The position numbers and the translations under genes were made by a program. Of a stretch of 64,000 nucleotides of DNA, positions 25,448-33,996 are shown piece after piece. This stretch comes from Acidovorax sp. YS12 (GTDB taxonomy: Bacteria > Pseudomonadota > Gammaproteobacteria > Burkholderiales > Burkholderiaceae_C), in assembly GCA_021496925.1 (NCBI GenBank), contig CP053915.1:310001-374000 (forward strand), written 5' to 3'. A model generated the notes under the pieces. It saw nothing but the letters and a program-made list of their open reading frames with translations, made no database searches and was not told the origin of the DNA. Position 1 is the stretch's first letter; each line of letters begins with the position of its first letter.

Positions 25448-27430
25448 ATGAAGCGCCCTCCCGTGAACTCCCCGAAAAGACCATCCACCCCCGCCAGCGC
25501 GGCCGCGCTGCTGGCGCTGGGCCTGTGCTGCGGCGCGGCCAGCGCGGCCGATGGCGTGTTCGAGCTGGGCACGGTGACCGTGACCGGTGCGCCGCTGTCC
25601 GGCCAGGCCGCTGGCGAGGCGCGGCTGAGCCAGGAGGAAATGGCGCGCAACAACGCCGACACCGTGTCGGGCGCGGTGCGGCTGCTGCCCGGCGTCACCG
25701 TGTCGCGCGTCGGCGCGCGCAACGAGGAAATGGTCTACGTGCGCGGCTTCGATTCGCGCCAGGTGCCGGTCTACGTGGACGGTGTGCCGTTGTACGTGCC
25801 CTATGACGGCTACGTCGATTTCAGCCGTTTCACCACCTTCGACCTGGCCGAGATCCGCGTCGCCAAGGCCGACGCCTCGCTGCTCTACGGCCCGAACACG
25901 CTGGGCGGCGCCATCAACCTCGTGACGCGCAAGCCGGTCAAGGCATTAGAGGGCGATGCGCGCGTGGGCTTCGGCGCGGGCCAGACGCGCAAGGCCGCCG
26001 TGAACCTGGGCGGCAACCAGGGCAGTTGGTACTACCAGATCGGCGCGTCTTACCTGGACGCCGACAGCTTTCCGCTGCCCAGCGGCTTCAAGGACTACAA
26101 GAAGCAGCCCACCGACACCGGCGGCAGCCGCGAGAACGCCTACCGCACCGACAAGCGCCTGTCGTTCAAGCTCGGCCTCACGCCCAACGCCACCGACGAA
26201 TACGCGCTGGGCTACGTGCGCCAGGAGGGCGAGAAGGGCAACCCGGTGTACACCGGCACCTCCACGCAGAAGAGCGCCGTGCGCTACTGGCGCTGGCCGT
26301 ACTGGGACAAGGACAGCCTGTACTTCCTGAGCAGCACGCGCATCGGCAGCGACAACGTGCTCAAGGCCCGGCTGTACCACGACACCTACAAGAACGGCCT
26401 GGACATGTACAAGGACGCGAGCTTCACCCAGCACGACCCGACCAGCGCCTACAAGGACACCAGCAAGGGCGCCACCGTGGAGTGGGCCAACTACAGCCTC
26501 AAGAACCACGAGCTGCGCTTCGCCGTGCACTACAAGGTGGACGAGCACGACGACACCGGCAAGTTCTACCGCGACGTGACCACCTCGCTGGTGGCCGAGG
26601 ACACCATCGCCCTGTCCGACCGCTGGCGCCTGAACCTGGGCCTGAGCCACGAGAAGCGCGACGCCAAGGAGGTGTACTACTGGCCCACCGGCGCCACCAG
26701 CGCCACCAACGGCCTGGCCCGCCTGAGCTACGCGCTCACGCAGCAGGGCGACGAGGTGTACGCCGTGCTCTCGCACAAGACGCGCTTTCCCACCATCAAG
26801 GACCGCTACTCCGCGCGCATGGGCAGCGCGCTGCCCAACCCCGACCTGAAGCCCGAGACCGCCAACCACTTTGAGCTGGGCGTGGGCGGCCAGCCCTGGG
26901 CCGGCGGCAAGGGCCAGGCCGCCGTGTTCTACAGCCGCGTGAACGACCAGATCCAGACCGTGGTCGTGCCCTCGGCGGCGTGTGGCGGCACCACCTGCGA
27001 CCAGGCGCAGAACGTGGGCCGCACGCGCAACCAGGGGCTGGAGCTGTCGCTGGCGCAGCAGCTCGCGGTCCAGTGGAGCGCGAGCGCCAGCTACACCTAC
27101 CTGCACCGCACCAACCTCAGCGACAGCCGCGTGACGCTGGTCGATACGCCGCGCCACCGCCTGTTCGCCGCCGTCAACTGGCTGCCCAGCGCGCAGTGGG
27201 AGCTGCGCGCCACGCTGGAGGCCGAGCAGGGCCGCAACGTCAACTTCGACGGCGCCTACCGCCAGCTCAGCGGCTTCGGCACCACCGGGGTCAAGGCCAT
27301 CTACAAGCCCACCAAGGACTTCGCGCTCGATTTCGGCGTGGACAACCTGGCCGACAAGTGGTACGAACTGGCCGATGGTCACCCCATGCCGGGGCGTTTC
27401 TGGTACATCAATGGCAGCTACCGTTTCTAA
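25448..27430 (+). CDS. TonB-dependent outer-membrane receptor 1 of the metal-uptake island
   Basis: 660 residues, BtuB/CirA size. A signal peptide ends at AASAAD. A TonB-box-like ELGTVTVTG comes next, then a plug (RLLPGVTVSRVGARNEEMVYVRGFDSRQVPVYVDGVPLYVPYDG; LLYGPNTLGGAINLVTRKP) and a barrel ending in YINGSYRF. There is no STN domain, so it is a transporter only. It overlaps the DUF2478 gene by 20 bp and heads a module with a binding protein, permease and ATPase. The ligand is unknown; the neighbourhood suggests molybdate, tungstate or a metal chelate. Confidence 0.9.
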   Translation: MKRPPVNSPKRPSTPASAAALLALGLCCGAASAADGVFELGTVTVTGAPLSGQAAGEARLSQEEMARNNADTVSGAVRLLPGVTVSRVGARNEEMVYVRGFDSRQVPVYVDGVPLYVPYDGYVDFSRFTTFDLAEIRVAKADASLLYGPNTLGGAINLVTRKPVKALEGDARVGFGAGQTRKAAVNLGGNQGSWYYQIGASYLDADSFPLPSGFKDYKKQPTDTGGSRENAYRTDKRLSFKLGLTPNATDEYALGYVRQEGEKGNPVYTGTSTQKSAVRYWRWPYWDKDSLYFLSSTRIGSDNVLKARLYHDTYKNGLDMYKDASFTQHDPTSAYKDTSKGATVEWANYSLKNHELRFAVHYKVDEHDDTGKFYRDVTTSLVAEDTIALSDRWRLNLGLSHEKRDAKEVYYWPTGATSATNGLARLSYALTQQGDEVYAVLSHKTRFPTIKDRYSARMGSALPNPDLKPETANHFELGVGGQPWAGGKGQAAVFYSRVNDQIQTVVVPSAACGGTTCDQAQNVGRTRNQGLELSLAQQLAVQWSASASYTYLHRTNLSDSRVTLVDTPRHRLFAAVNWLPSAQWELRATLEAEQGRNVNFDGAYRQLSGFGTTGVKAIYKPTKDFALDFGVDNLADKWYELADGHPMPGRFWYINGSYRF

Positions 27431-27956
27431 ACTCGCCGCCGTCGTCTATCCCGACGGCGATCTCCATGGCGAAACCGCCGACGCGGTGGTGCTCGCGTTC
27501 TGCCACGGCCTGCAGCGCCTGGGCTGGCAGGTCGGCGGCATGACGCAGCGCCGCGTGCCCGCGCCCGGCGGCGGCAAGCCCGCGCTGGAGCTGGTGGACC
27601 TGCGCTCCGGCGCGGCCCACCCCGTCTCGCAGAACCTTGGGCCGCACGCACAGGGCTGCAGCATCGACGCGGGCCGGGTGGCCGACGCCAGCCGCGTGCT
27701 GCGCCAGGCCCTGCACGACCGCGTGCAACTGGCCGTGACCAACCGCTTCGGCGAGCTGGAAGCGGGCGGCGGCGGCTTCGCCGCCGAGATCGCGGGGCTG
27801 GCCGGGGCCGGCATTCCCGTGCTCACCATCGCCGCACCCAAGCACCTGGAGGCCTGGCGCCGCTTCACCGGCGGCGAGAGCGACGAGTTGCCGGCGCGCA
27901 CCGCCGCGCTGCGCGACTGGTTCATGCTGGCCGCAGAGAAGAGGGCACCCGCATGA
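27411..27956 (+). CDS. DUF2478-family protein
   Basis: 181 residues from the ATG at 27411, overlapping the receptor gene. Recognisable family features are LAAVVYPDGDLHGETAD, a VSQNLGPHAQGCSIDAG segment, VTNRFGELEAGGGGF and a late PVLTIAAPKHLEAWRRF. The fold is probably a P-loop-NTPase-like (THEP1-type) protein that lacks a recognisable Walker A. From memory the family often lies near molybdenum or other metal transport genes. The biochemical role is unknown. The stop overlaps the next start (ATGA). Confidence 0.75.
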   Translation: MAATVSKLAAVVYPDGDLHGETADAVVLAFCHGLQRLGWQVGGMTQRRVPAPGGGKPALELVDLRSGAAHPVSQNLGPHAQGCSIDAGRVADASRVLRQALHDRVQLAVTNRFGELEAGGGGFAAEIAGLAGAGIPVLTIAAPKHLEAWRRFTGGESDELPARTAALRDWFMLAAEKRAPA

Positions 27957-29029
27957 TGCGCCGCCGCCAATGGCTGCAGGCCGCCGCCGGGGCGCTGGCC
28001 TGGTCCGGGGCCTGGGCCCAGAGCGCACCAGAGGGGGCGCCAGAAGGGCCGCCCAGCGTCGTCGTCGCGCGCTTTGGCGCGCAGCCCGCGCCCGGGGCCG
28101 TGCGCAAGGTGTTCGCCGCCGGGCCGCCCGCGGGCGTGCTGGTGGCCGCGCTGGCGCCCGGGAAATTGCTCGGCTGGCCCATCACCCTGGGCGACGAGGC
28201 GCGCGCGCTGCTCGGGCCGGGCCTGCGCGCGCTGCCGCACCTGGGCCGTCTGTCCGGGCGCGGCAGCACCATGCCGCTGGAGCGCCTGCTGCAATTGCAG
28301 CCCGACCTGGTGGTCGATGCCGGCACGGCCGACGCCACCTACGTCTCCGGCGTGCGCCGCGTCAGCGAACAGACCGGCCTGCCCACGCTGCTGGTGCAGG
28401 GCCGTATCGCCGAGCATGCCGCGCAGCTGCGCGAGGTCGGCCGCCTGCTGGGCGTGGCCGCGCGCGGCGAGCAGCTCGCCGCCATGGCCGACGATGCGCT
28501 GGCCCTGGCCGCGCGCGTGCGCGCCGCCGTGGCACCGGCGCAGCGCCCGCGCGTGTACTTCGGGCGCGGCACCGACGGGCAGGGGCTGGAGACGGGGCTG
28601 GAAGGCTCCATCAACGTCGAGCTGATCGACTTTTGCGGCGGGCGCAACGTGGCCGCCGCGGCCGGGCGCGGCTCGCTCGCGCGCGTGTCGCTGGAGCAGG
28701 TGCTGGCCTGGGACCCGGAGGTCATCGTCACGCAAGACCCCGGCTTCGCGCGCCGCGCGCTCGCTGACCCGCTGTGGCGCGACGTGGCCGCTGTGCGCGC
28801 GCAGCGCGTGCATTGCGCGCCGCTGCTGCCCTTCGGCTGGCTCGACGGCCCACCGGGCGTGAACCGCCTGATCGGCGTGCGCTGGATGGTGCAGCACCTG
28901 TACCCGGGCCACGCGCTGCTGGCGGGGCTGCCGCCCTGGCCCGAGGCCGTGCGGCAGTTCTACCAGGCGTTCTACGGCTGCACGCTGACGCCCGCGCAGT
29001 CGCGCGAGCTGCTCGGGGAATCCGTGTGA
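27953..29029 (+). CDS. BtuF/FecB-like periplasmic binding protein 1
   Basis: 358 residues with an RRRQWLQ twin-arginine-like leader ending at AWAQ. It has a class III periplasmic-binding fold: GRLSGRGSTMPLERLLQLQPDLVVDAG in the N-lobe, a long linking helix, and EQVLAWDPEVIVTQDP plus FGWLDGPPGVNRLIGVRWMVQ in the C-lobe. Class III proteins bind siderophores, B12 or haem, and in H. influenzae MolA molybdate and tungstate. Its last four bases overlap the permease GTG start. Confidence 0.88.
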   Translation: MMRRRQWLQAAAGALAWSGAWAQSAPEGAPEGPPSVVVARFGAQPAPGAVRKVFAAGPPAGVLVAALAPGKLLGWPITLGDEARALLGPGLRALPHLGRLSGRGSTMPLERLLQLQPDLVVDAGTADATYVSGVRRVSEQTGLPTLLVQGRIAEHAAQLREVGRLLGVAARGEQLAAMADDALALAARVRAAVAPAQRPRVYFGRGTDGQGLETGLEGSINVELIDFCGGRNVAAAAGRGSLARVSLEQVLAWDPEVIVTQDPGFARRALADPLWRDVAAVRAQRVHCAPLLPFGWLDGPPGVNRLIGVRWMVQHLYPGHALLAGLPPWPEAVRQFYQAFYGCTLTPAQSRELLGESV

Positions 29030-30093
29030 ATTTTGAGTCAAATCGGCCTCTAGTCCTTTCTGGGCAAGCGCTGGCAGCTCCGTTTTCAGTAGCGCATGCG
29101 GGCCGCTGGCTGCTGGCGCTGGCGCTTCTGGGCGCGGTGCTGCTATGGGCTTGCGTGTCCGGCCCGTTCGCGCTCGCGCCGGGCGATGTGTGGCGCGTAG
29201 CCCTGGCGCGCATGGGCGGCGGCGCCTCGGGCCTGCCCCCGGCGGTGGACACCGTGGTGTGGAACATCCGCCTGCCGCGCGTGGCGGCGGGCCTGCTGGT
29301 GGGCGCGGCACTGGCGGCGGCCGGGGCGGCGTACCAGGGCATGTTCCGCAACCCGCTCGTGTCGCCCGACATCCTGGGCGTGTCCGCCGGGGCGGGCCTG
29401 GGCGCGGTGCTGGGCATCTACCTGGGCCTGCCGCTGGCGCTGGTGCAGGGCCTGGCCTTCGCGGGCGGGCTGCTGGCTGTGGCCGCCGTGCTGGCCGTGG
29501 CGGCGCTGGTGCGGCGGCACGACCCGGTGCTGGTGCTGGTGCTCGCCGGCGTGGCCGTGGGTGCGCTGCTGGGCGCGGGCATCTCGCTCATCAAGCTGCT
29601 GGCGGACCCGGCCACGCAATTGCCCTCCATCACCTTCTGGCTTCTCGGTGGGCTCAACGCCGTGACCCCGGCCGACCTGGCCGCCACCGCGCCCGCGCTG
29701 CTCGCTGGATTGTTGCCCATGGCGCTGCTGCGCTGGCGCATCAACCTGCTGGCCCTGCCCGATGAAGAAGCCCAGGCCCTGGGCGTGGCCGTGGCGCGGC
29801 TGCGCCTGGCGCTGGTGGCCGCCGCCACGCTGGCCACGGCGGCGGCGGTGTCGCTGGCGGGCATCGTCGGCTGGGTGGGGCTGGTGGTGCCGCACGTGGC
29901 GCGCCTGCTGGTGGGGCCACAGTTCTCGCGCCTGCTGCCCGCGGCGCTGCTGCTGGGCGGCGGCTTCGTCGTGGCGGCCGATACGCTGGCGCGCACGGCC
30001 GCGCCCATCGAGCTGCCGCTGGGGCTGCTGACGGCGCTGGTCGGCGCGCCGTTCTTCCTCTTCGTGCTGGCGCGCAGCGGGAGGGGCGCGTGA
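29026..30093 (+). CDS. FecCD/BtuC-type permease 1
   Basis: 355 residues from a GTG overlapping the preceding TGA. About ten membrane segments and the family marks LPRVAAGLLVGAALAAAGAAYQGMFRNPL and GWVGLVVPHVARLLVG are present. It is the inner-membrane importer partner of the ATPase that follows (GTGA overlap at 30090). The first about 22 codons (NFESNRPLVLSGQALAAPFS) are made of dispersed repeat copy 5, so the N-terminus was added by the repeat and is probably non-essential. Confidence 0.9.
   Translation: MNFESNRPLVLSGQALAAPFSVAHAGRWLLALALLGAVLLWACVSGPFALAPGDVWRVALARMGGGASGLPPAVDTVVWNIRLPRVAAGLLVGAALAAAGAAYQGMFRNPLVSPDILGVSAGAGLGAVLGIYLGLPLALVQGLAFAGGLLAVAAVLAVAALVRRHDPVLVLVLAGVAVGALLGAGISLIKLLADPATQLPSITFWLLGGLNAVTPADLAATAPALLAGLLPMALLRWRINLLALPDEEAQALGVAVARLRLALVAAATLATAAAVSLAGIVGWVGLVVPHVARLLVGPQFSRLLPAALLLGGGFVVAADTLARTAAPIELPLGLLTALVGAPFFLFVLARSGRGA
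29031..29092 (-). repeat. Dispersed palindromic repeat, copy 5, encoding a permease N-terminus
   Basis: On the minus strand it reads CTGAAAACGGAGCTGCCAGC, then GCTTGCCCAGAAAGGACTAGAGGCCGATTTGACTCAAAA, the same unit as at 6382. It starts two bases after the GTG of permease 1 and stays in frame. Confidence 0.8.
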
Positions 30094-30848
30094 CTAGCCC
30101 CGTGCTGCAGGCGCACGCGCTGGCCGTGGGCCATGGGCGCCGCTGCGTGGCGCAGGGGCTGGATTTCACGCTCGCGCCCGGCGAGGTGCTGTGCCTGCTG
30201 GGCGCCAACGGCTGCGGCAAGACGACGCTGCTGCGCACCCTGCTGGGCCTGCTGGCGCCGCTGGCGGGCGAGGTGCGGGTGCGCGGGCAGAACATTGCTG
30301 CCTGGCCGCGCGGCGCGCTGGCGCGCCACGTGGGCTACGTGCCGCAGGCGCATGCGGGGCTGTTTCCTTACACCGTGCTCGACGTGGTGCTGATGGGGCG
30401 CGCGGCGCACGTCGGCCGCTTCTCGGCGCCGGGCCGGGGCGACCGGGCGCTGGCGCTGCAGTGCCTGGACCTGCTGGGCATCGACCACCTGCACGCCAGC
30501 GCCTACACCGCCATCAGCGGCGGCGAGCGCCAATTGGCGCTGATCGCCCGCGCGCTGGCGCAGCAGCCTGCGCTGCTGGTGATGGACGAGCCCACCGCCA
30601 GCCTCGACTTCGGCAACCAGATCCGCGTGCTGGAGCACATCGCGCGCCTGCGCGGCGAGGGCCTGTCGGTGCTGCTGACCACGCACCAGCCCGAGCACGC
30701 GCTACGCGTGGCCGACCGCATCGCGCTGCTGGGCGGCGGGCGCCTGGTGGCGCTGGGCGCGCCACGCGAAACCGCCACCCCGGCCGCGCTGGCGGCGCTC
30801 TACGGCGTCAGCGAGCGGGCTGTGGCCGATTGTTTGAACCTGGGTTGA
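30090..30848 (+). CDS. ABC importer ATPase 1 (FecE/BtuD type)
   Basis: 252 residues with Walker A GANGCGKTT, the Q-loop region GYVPQAHAGLFPYTV, signature ISGGERQLALIARALAQQP, Walker B LLVMDEPTASLD and the switch His in TTHQPEHAL. It energises permease 1. There is no C-terminal TOBE domain, so it is not a ModC. The GTG start overlaps the permease stop. Confidence 0.93.
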   Translation: MTSPVLQAHALAVGHGRRCVAQGLDFTLAPGEVLCLLGANGCGKTTLLRTLLGLLAPLAGEVRVRGQNIAAWPRGALARHVGYVPQAHAGLFPYTVLDVVLMGRAAHVGRFSAPGRGDRALALQCLDLLGIDHLHASAYTAISGGERQLALIARALAQQPALLVMDEPTASLDFGNQIRVLEHIARLRGEGLSVLLTTHQPEHALRVADRIALLGGGRLVALGAPRETATPAALAALYGVSERAVADCLNLG

Positions 30849-30861
30849 AAGGAACCACCGC

Positions 30862-31647
30862 ATGACCATCGAAGCCATCGACTTCGGCCGCCTGTACCGC
30901 GACCACCTCGCCATGAGCGCGCGCACGCGCAAGAGCGCCAGCACCTGGGACGCGCGCGCCGCCGGCATGGCGGCCAAGGCGCTGGGCAGCCGCTACGCCG
31001 AGGAATTCGTCGCGCGCATGGACCTCACCGGGGCCGCGTCGCTGCTCGACGTGGGCTGCGGCCCCGGCACCATCGCGCTGGCCGTGGCGCACCGGCTGCG
31101 CCAGGTGGTGGGGCTGGACTACAGCGCCGCCATGCTGCAGGCGATGCGCGAGCAGGCCGCCGCGCGCGGGCTGGCCCAGGTGCAGACGCTGCACCGCGCC
31201 TGGGAGGACGACTGGAGCGACGTGCCGGTGTGCGACATCGCCGTGGCCTCGCGCTCCAGCACGGTGGAGGACATGGCCGCCGCGCTGGCCAAGCTCGACG
31301 CCCATGCGCGCCAGCGCGTGTACCTCACGCACCTGGTGGGCGGGCATTTCACCGACCCGGCGGTGCAGGACGTGGTGGGGCGGCGCCTGCACACCGTGCC
31401 GGACTACATCTACGTCGTCAACATCCTGCACCGCATGGGCATCCACCCGAGCCTGTCGTACCTCACGCAGGAAAGCCGCCTGGCCGGCGCGCCGGATTTC
31501 GACGAATTCGCGCGCCGCGTCGCCTGGTCCATGGGCGGGCTGGACGAGGACGAAACCGCGCGCCTGCGCGACTGGTACGCGCGCGCCACCCCGGCCCAGC
31601 GCACCGGCCAGCCCATGCGCTGGGCCTTGATCTCCTGGGAAAAGTAA
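30862..31647 (+). CDS. Class I SAM-dependent methyltransferase 1 of the island
   Basis: 261 residues with SAM motif I LLDVGCGPGTIALAVA and an acidic residue after the second strand (VVGLDYSAAM). The C-terminal part (VASRSSTVEDMAAALAKLDAHARQRVYL, then YVVNILHRMGIHPSLSYL) is paralogous to the methyltransferase at 42908. It follows the ATPase by 13 bp. The substrate is unknown; a role in modifying an imported chelate or metallophore is a guess. Confidence 0.85.
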   Translation: MTIEAIDFGRLYRDHLAMSARTRKSASTWDARAAGMAAKALGSRYAEEFVARMDLTGAASLLDVGCGPGTIALAVAHRLRQVVGLDYSAAMLQAMREQAAARGLAQVQTLHRAWEDDWSDVPVCDIAVASRSSTVEDMAAALAKLDAHARQRVYLTHLVGGHFTDPAVQDVVGRRLHTVPDYIYVVNILHRMGIHPSLSYLTQESRLAGAPDFDEFARRVAWSMGGLDEDETARLRDWYARATPAQRTGQPMRWALISWEK

Positions 31648-31692
31648 AAACCTTCCGAGGTCGGTATATGTCAACAGTAAAGCCATATGCAC

Positions 31693-31716
31693 CGCTATGT
31701 CTAACCAGATATAGCG
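31693..31716. promoter_or_regulatory. ModE-box-like operator upstream of TonB receptor 2
   Basis: CGCTAT (31693-31698) and ATAGCG (31711-31716) are separated by exactly 12 bp, the same arm sequence class and spacing as the E. coli modA operator (CGTTAT, 12 bp, ATAACG). The inner bases GTC...GAT also pair partly. It lies 22 bp before the receptor start, in a 91-bp AT-rich gap, so a second promoter probably starts here. No modE gene is in the window. Confidence 0.65.
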
Positions 31717-31738
31717 ATTAACGAAGAAGGAGGTGGGA

Positions 31739-33994
31739 ATGCGTAGTTATATGGGGAAAGTAATCGGGGTTCTGCTGGGTGGCGGAATGGCCGCATCGAT
31801 GGCGGCCCCCCCCGAAGGGGGAGATACGCAGTTGGACGAGGTGACGGTGAGGGGAGAAGCTCCAGCGCTCATTGCACCACCGCCCGACCGCCGCCCCAAC
31901 ACGGTGACTACGGTGGGACAGGAAGGCATCCGGGTGCTCGGCGGGCCTGCGCAGAGCAACCCTTGGATGGCTTTGCAGATGGCCCCTTCCGTCAATCTGC
32001 AAAGCGCCGACCCCTACGGCCTGGGCAACCGATTGAGCATGCGCGTGCGCGGCAAGAGTTCCACACATGTAGGCCGCACGGTCAACGGCCTGCCTATCGC
32101 GGGCGAGCCTGGCTTCGCCAGCGGCAAGGGCGGCGGCGACCTGTTCGACCTGGAGAACATGAGCGGCATCTCCCTTTTGCGGGGAGCGGTGCCGGCAGGC
32201 AGCGGCCTGGGCTTCTCCAATTCATCCGTGGTGGACATGACGCTGCGCGGGCCGGAGGAAAAATTCGGCATCGACGTGTCGCAGGCCTTTGGCACGGAGA
32301 ACTTTCGCCGCACCTACGTCCGCGTGGATTCAGGCACGCTATCGGCACCCGTGCGTTTCTTTGTGTCGGCCTCGGACATGAGCAGCGACAAATGGCGCGG
32401 GCCGGGCGACCAGAACCGCACCAACCTCGAATTCGGTGTGCGTGCCGATATCAACGAACGCCTGTCGGTGGAACTCAACGGCGTACACCACAAGGTGCGC
32501 TGGAACGATTACCGTGCGTTGAGCTACGCGCAGGTGCAAGACCCTGCCGCGTACCGCAGCGTGGAGTTCAGCGAACAACTGACGGGCAAGCCGGCTGCCG
32601 ACTACCTCTACCACGGGTTCAACCGGCAGGACTTCACCGACAACGCCTTGCTGGGCAAGGTGTCGTATGCCACTGGCGCCGATTCCCTCTGGGTGTTCAA
32701 GCCTTACTACTGGAAGGAGACCGGGTATTCGCTCTCGGGCAGCGCGAACGCCCAGGGCGCTCCGGGGGTGACCTGGTGGGAGATCGTGCACGACACCTAT
32801 GGCTTTGACCTGCGGCATGAGTCCAAGCACACCTGGGGAGAAGTGGTGGTGGGCTACTGGTACCAGAGCAGCGAAGCGCCGCCGCCGCCCACCTCGCAGC
32901 GCTTGTACCGCATCCAGCCCGACGGCAGCCTGGCCTTTGCCCAATGGAGCACCTTGGCGCGCACCACGCGCCACGTCTACAACAACCCCTATGTGTCGGT
33001 GACGACCCGCGTGGGCCAGGCCGACCTGACGGCCGGGCTGCGCTACATGTCGTACCGCGACCCGTCCTTCCAGTACTACCAGGGCAAGTCGGCGCCCGAC
33101 GTGCCCTATGGCGCTGTGTTCGGCTACCAGCCCACGCCCGACCCGGGCATGGTTTCCCAGGGCCGCACCTTCCACCAGTGGCTGCCCAACCTGGGATTTG
33201 CCTACCCCCTGGCGGGCAACGCGCATCTGCGGGGCAGCTATGGGCGCACCTACGGGCGGCAGAACTGGGGCTCGGTGGCGAGCGCATTCACCTCCAGCCG
33301 GGCCGCGTTCGATGCCGCGGGCCTGCGCTTCAACGACATCTGGTACAAGCTGCAGCCCGAGATATCCGACAACTTCGACCTGGGCGCGCGCCTTGACATA
33401 GGCAATGCCTACATCGCTCCCACCTTCTTCCACACCCGCTACAAGGACAAGCAACTCAGCCTGTACGACCCCGTAGTGGGCGTGGCCTACCACCAGAGCG
33501 TGGCAAAGGCGCATGCGAACGGCCTGGAGCTGGAGGTCGGCATCGCGCCGCGACCCACCCTGGACATATACGCCTCCTACACCTTCAACCGCGCCGTTTA
33601 CGACGAGGATGCCCGCACGGCCAGCACCACCGTAGTGAACGTCCAGGGCAAGCAGATGCAGGATTCGCCGCGTCACATGCTCAAGGCCGGCATGGTGTGG
33701 CGCTGGGGCGGATGGTCGTTCATGCCTTCGGTGCGCTATATCGGCAAGCGCTTCGGTGATACCGAAGAAAAGCAGGCTGTGGACGGCTATGCCGTGGCAG
33801 ACCTGGGCATCGCCTACCGCACGCGCAACGTGTTGGGCTTCAAGCAGATGGATGTCGATCTGAACATTTCCAATCTTTTTGACAAGCGCTACATCGGCAT
33901 CATCAACACCAGCGACTATGCCGTGGGCGGGCTGCCGACCTACCTGCCGGGCACGCCGCGCGCGCTGGCGGTCAAGGTCAGCGCCAAGTTCTAG
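31739..33994 (+). CDS. TonB-dependent outer-membrane receptor 2
   Basis: 751 residues from the ATG at 31739, chosen because an ideal AGAAGGAGGT precedes it (a GTG two codons earlier is less likely). A signal peptide ends near MAAP, with a TonB-box-like LDEVTVRG. The plug contains RVRGKSSTHVGRTVNGLPIAGEP and LRGAVPAGSGLGFSNSSVVDMTL, and the barrel ends in LAVKVSAKF. No STN domain. It is only distantly like the other two receptors. It is followed after 2 bp by permease 2. The ligand is inferred to be an oxyanion or metal chelate from the ModE-like site and neighbours. Confidence 0.9.
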   Translation: MRSYMGKVIGVLLGGGMAASMAAPPEGGDTQLDEVTVRGEAPALIAPPPDRRPNTVTTVGQEGIRVLGGPAQSNPWMALQMAPSVNLQSADPYGLGNRLSMRVRGKSSTHVGRTVNGLPIAGEPGFASGKGGGDLFDLENMSGISLLRGAVPAGSGLGFSNSSVVDMTLRGPEEKFGIDVSQAFGTENFRRTYVRVDSGTLSAPVRFFVSASDMSSDKWRGPGDQNRTNLEFGVRADINERLSVELNGVHHKVRWNDYRALSYAQVQDPAAYRSVEFSEQLTGKPAADYLYHGFNRQDFTDNALLGKVSYATGADSLWVFKPYYWKETGYSLSGSANAQGAPGVTWWEIVHDTYGFDLRHESKHTWGEVVVGYWYQSSEAPPPPTSQRLYRIQPDGSLAFAQWSTLARTTRHVYNNPYVSVTTRVGQADLTAGLRYMSYRDPSFQYYQGKSAPDVPYGAVFGYQPTPDPGMVSQGRTFHQWLPNLGFAYPLAGNAHLRGSYGRTYGRQNWGSVASAFTSSRAAFDAAGLRFNDIWYKLQPEISDNFDLGARLDIGNAYIAPTFFHTRYKDKQLSLYDPVVGVAYHQSVAKAHANGLELEVGIAPRPTLDIYASYTFNRAVYDEDARTASTTVVNVQGKQMQDSPRHMLKAGMVWRWGGWSFMPSVRYIGKRFGDTEEKQAVDGYAVADLGIAYRTRNVLGFKQMDVDLNISNLFDKRYIGIINTSDYAVGGLPTYLPGTPRALAVKVSAKF

Positions 33995-33996
33995 GT

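Noticed and set aside
27953..30848. Vitamin B12 uptake (btuFCD) as the role of module 1
   Set aside because: Fold and order fit, but there is no cobalamin riboswitch or cob/cbi gene nearby, and the neighbours point to molybdenum. B12 is not excluded.
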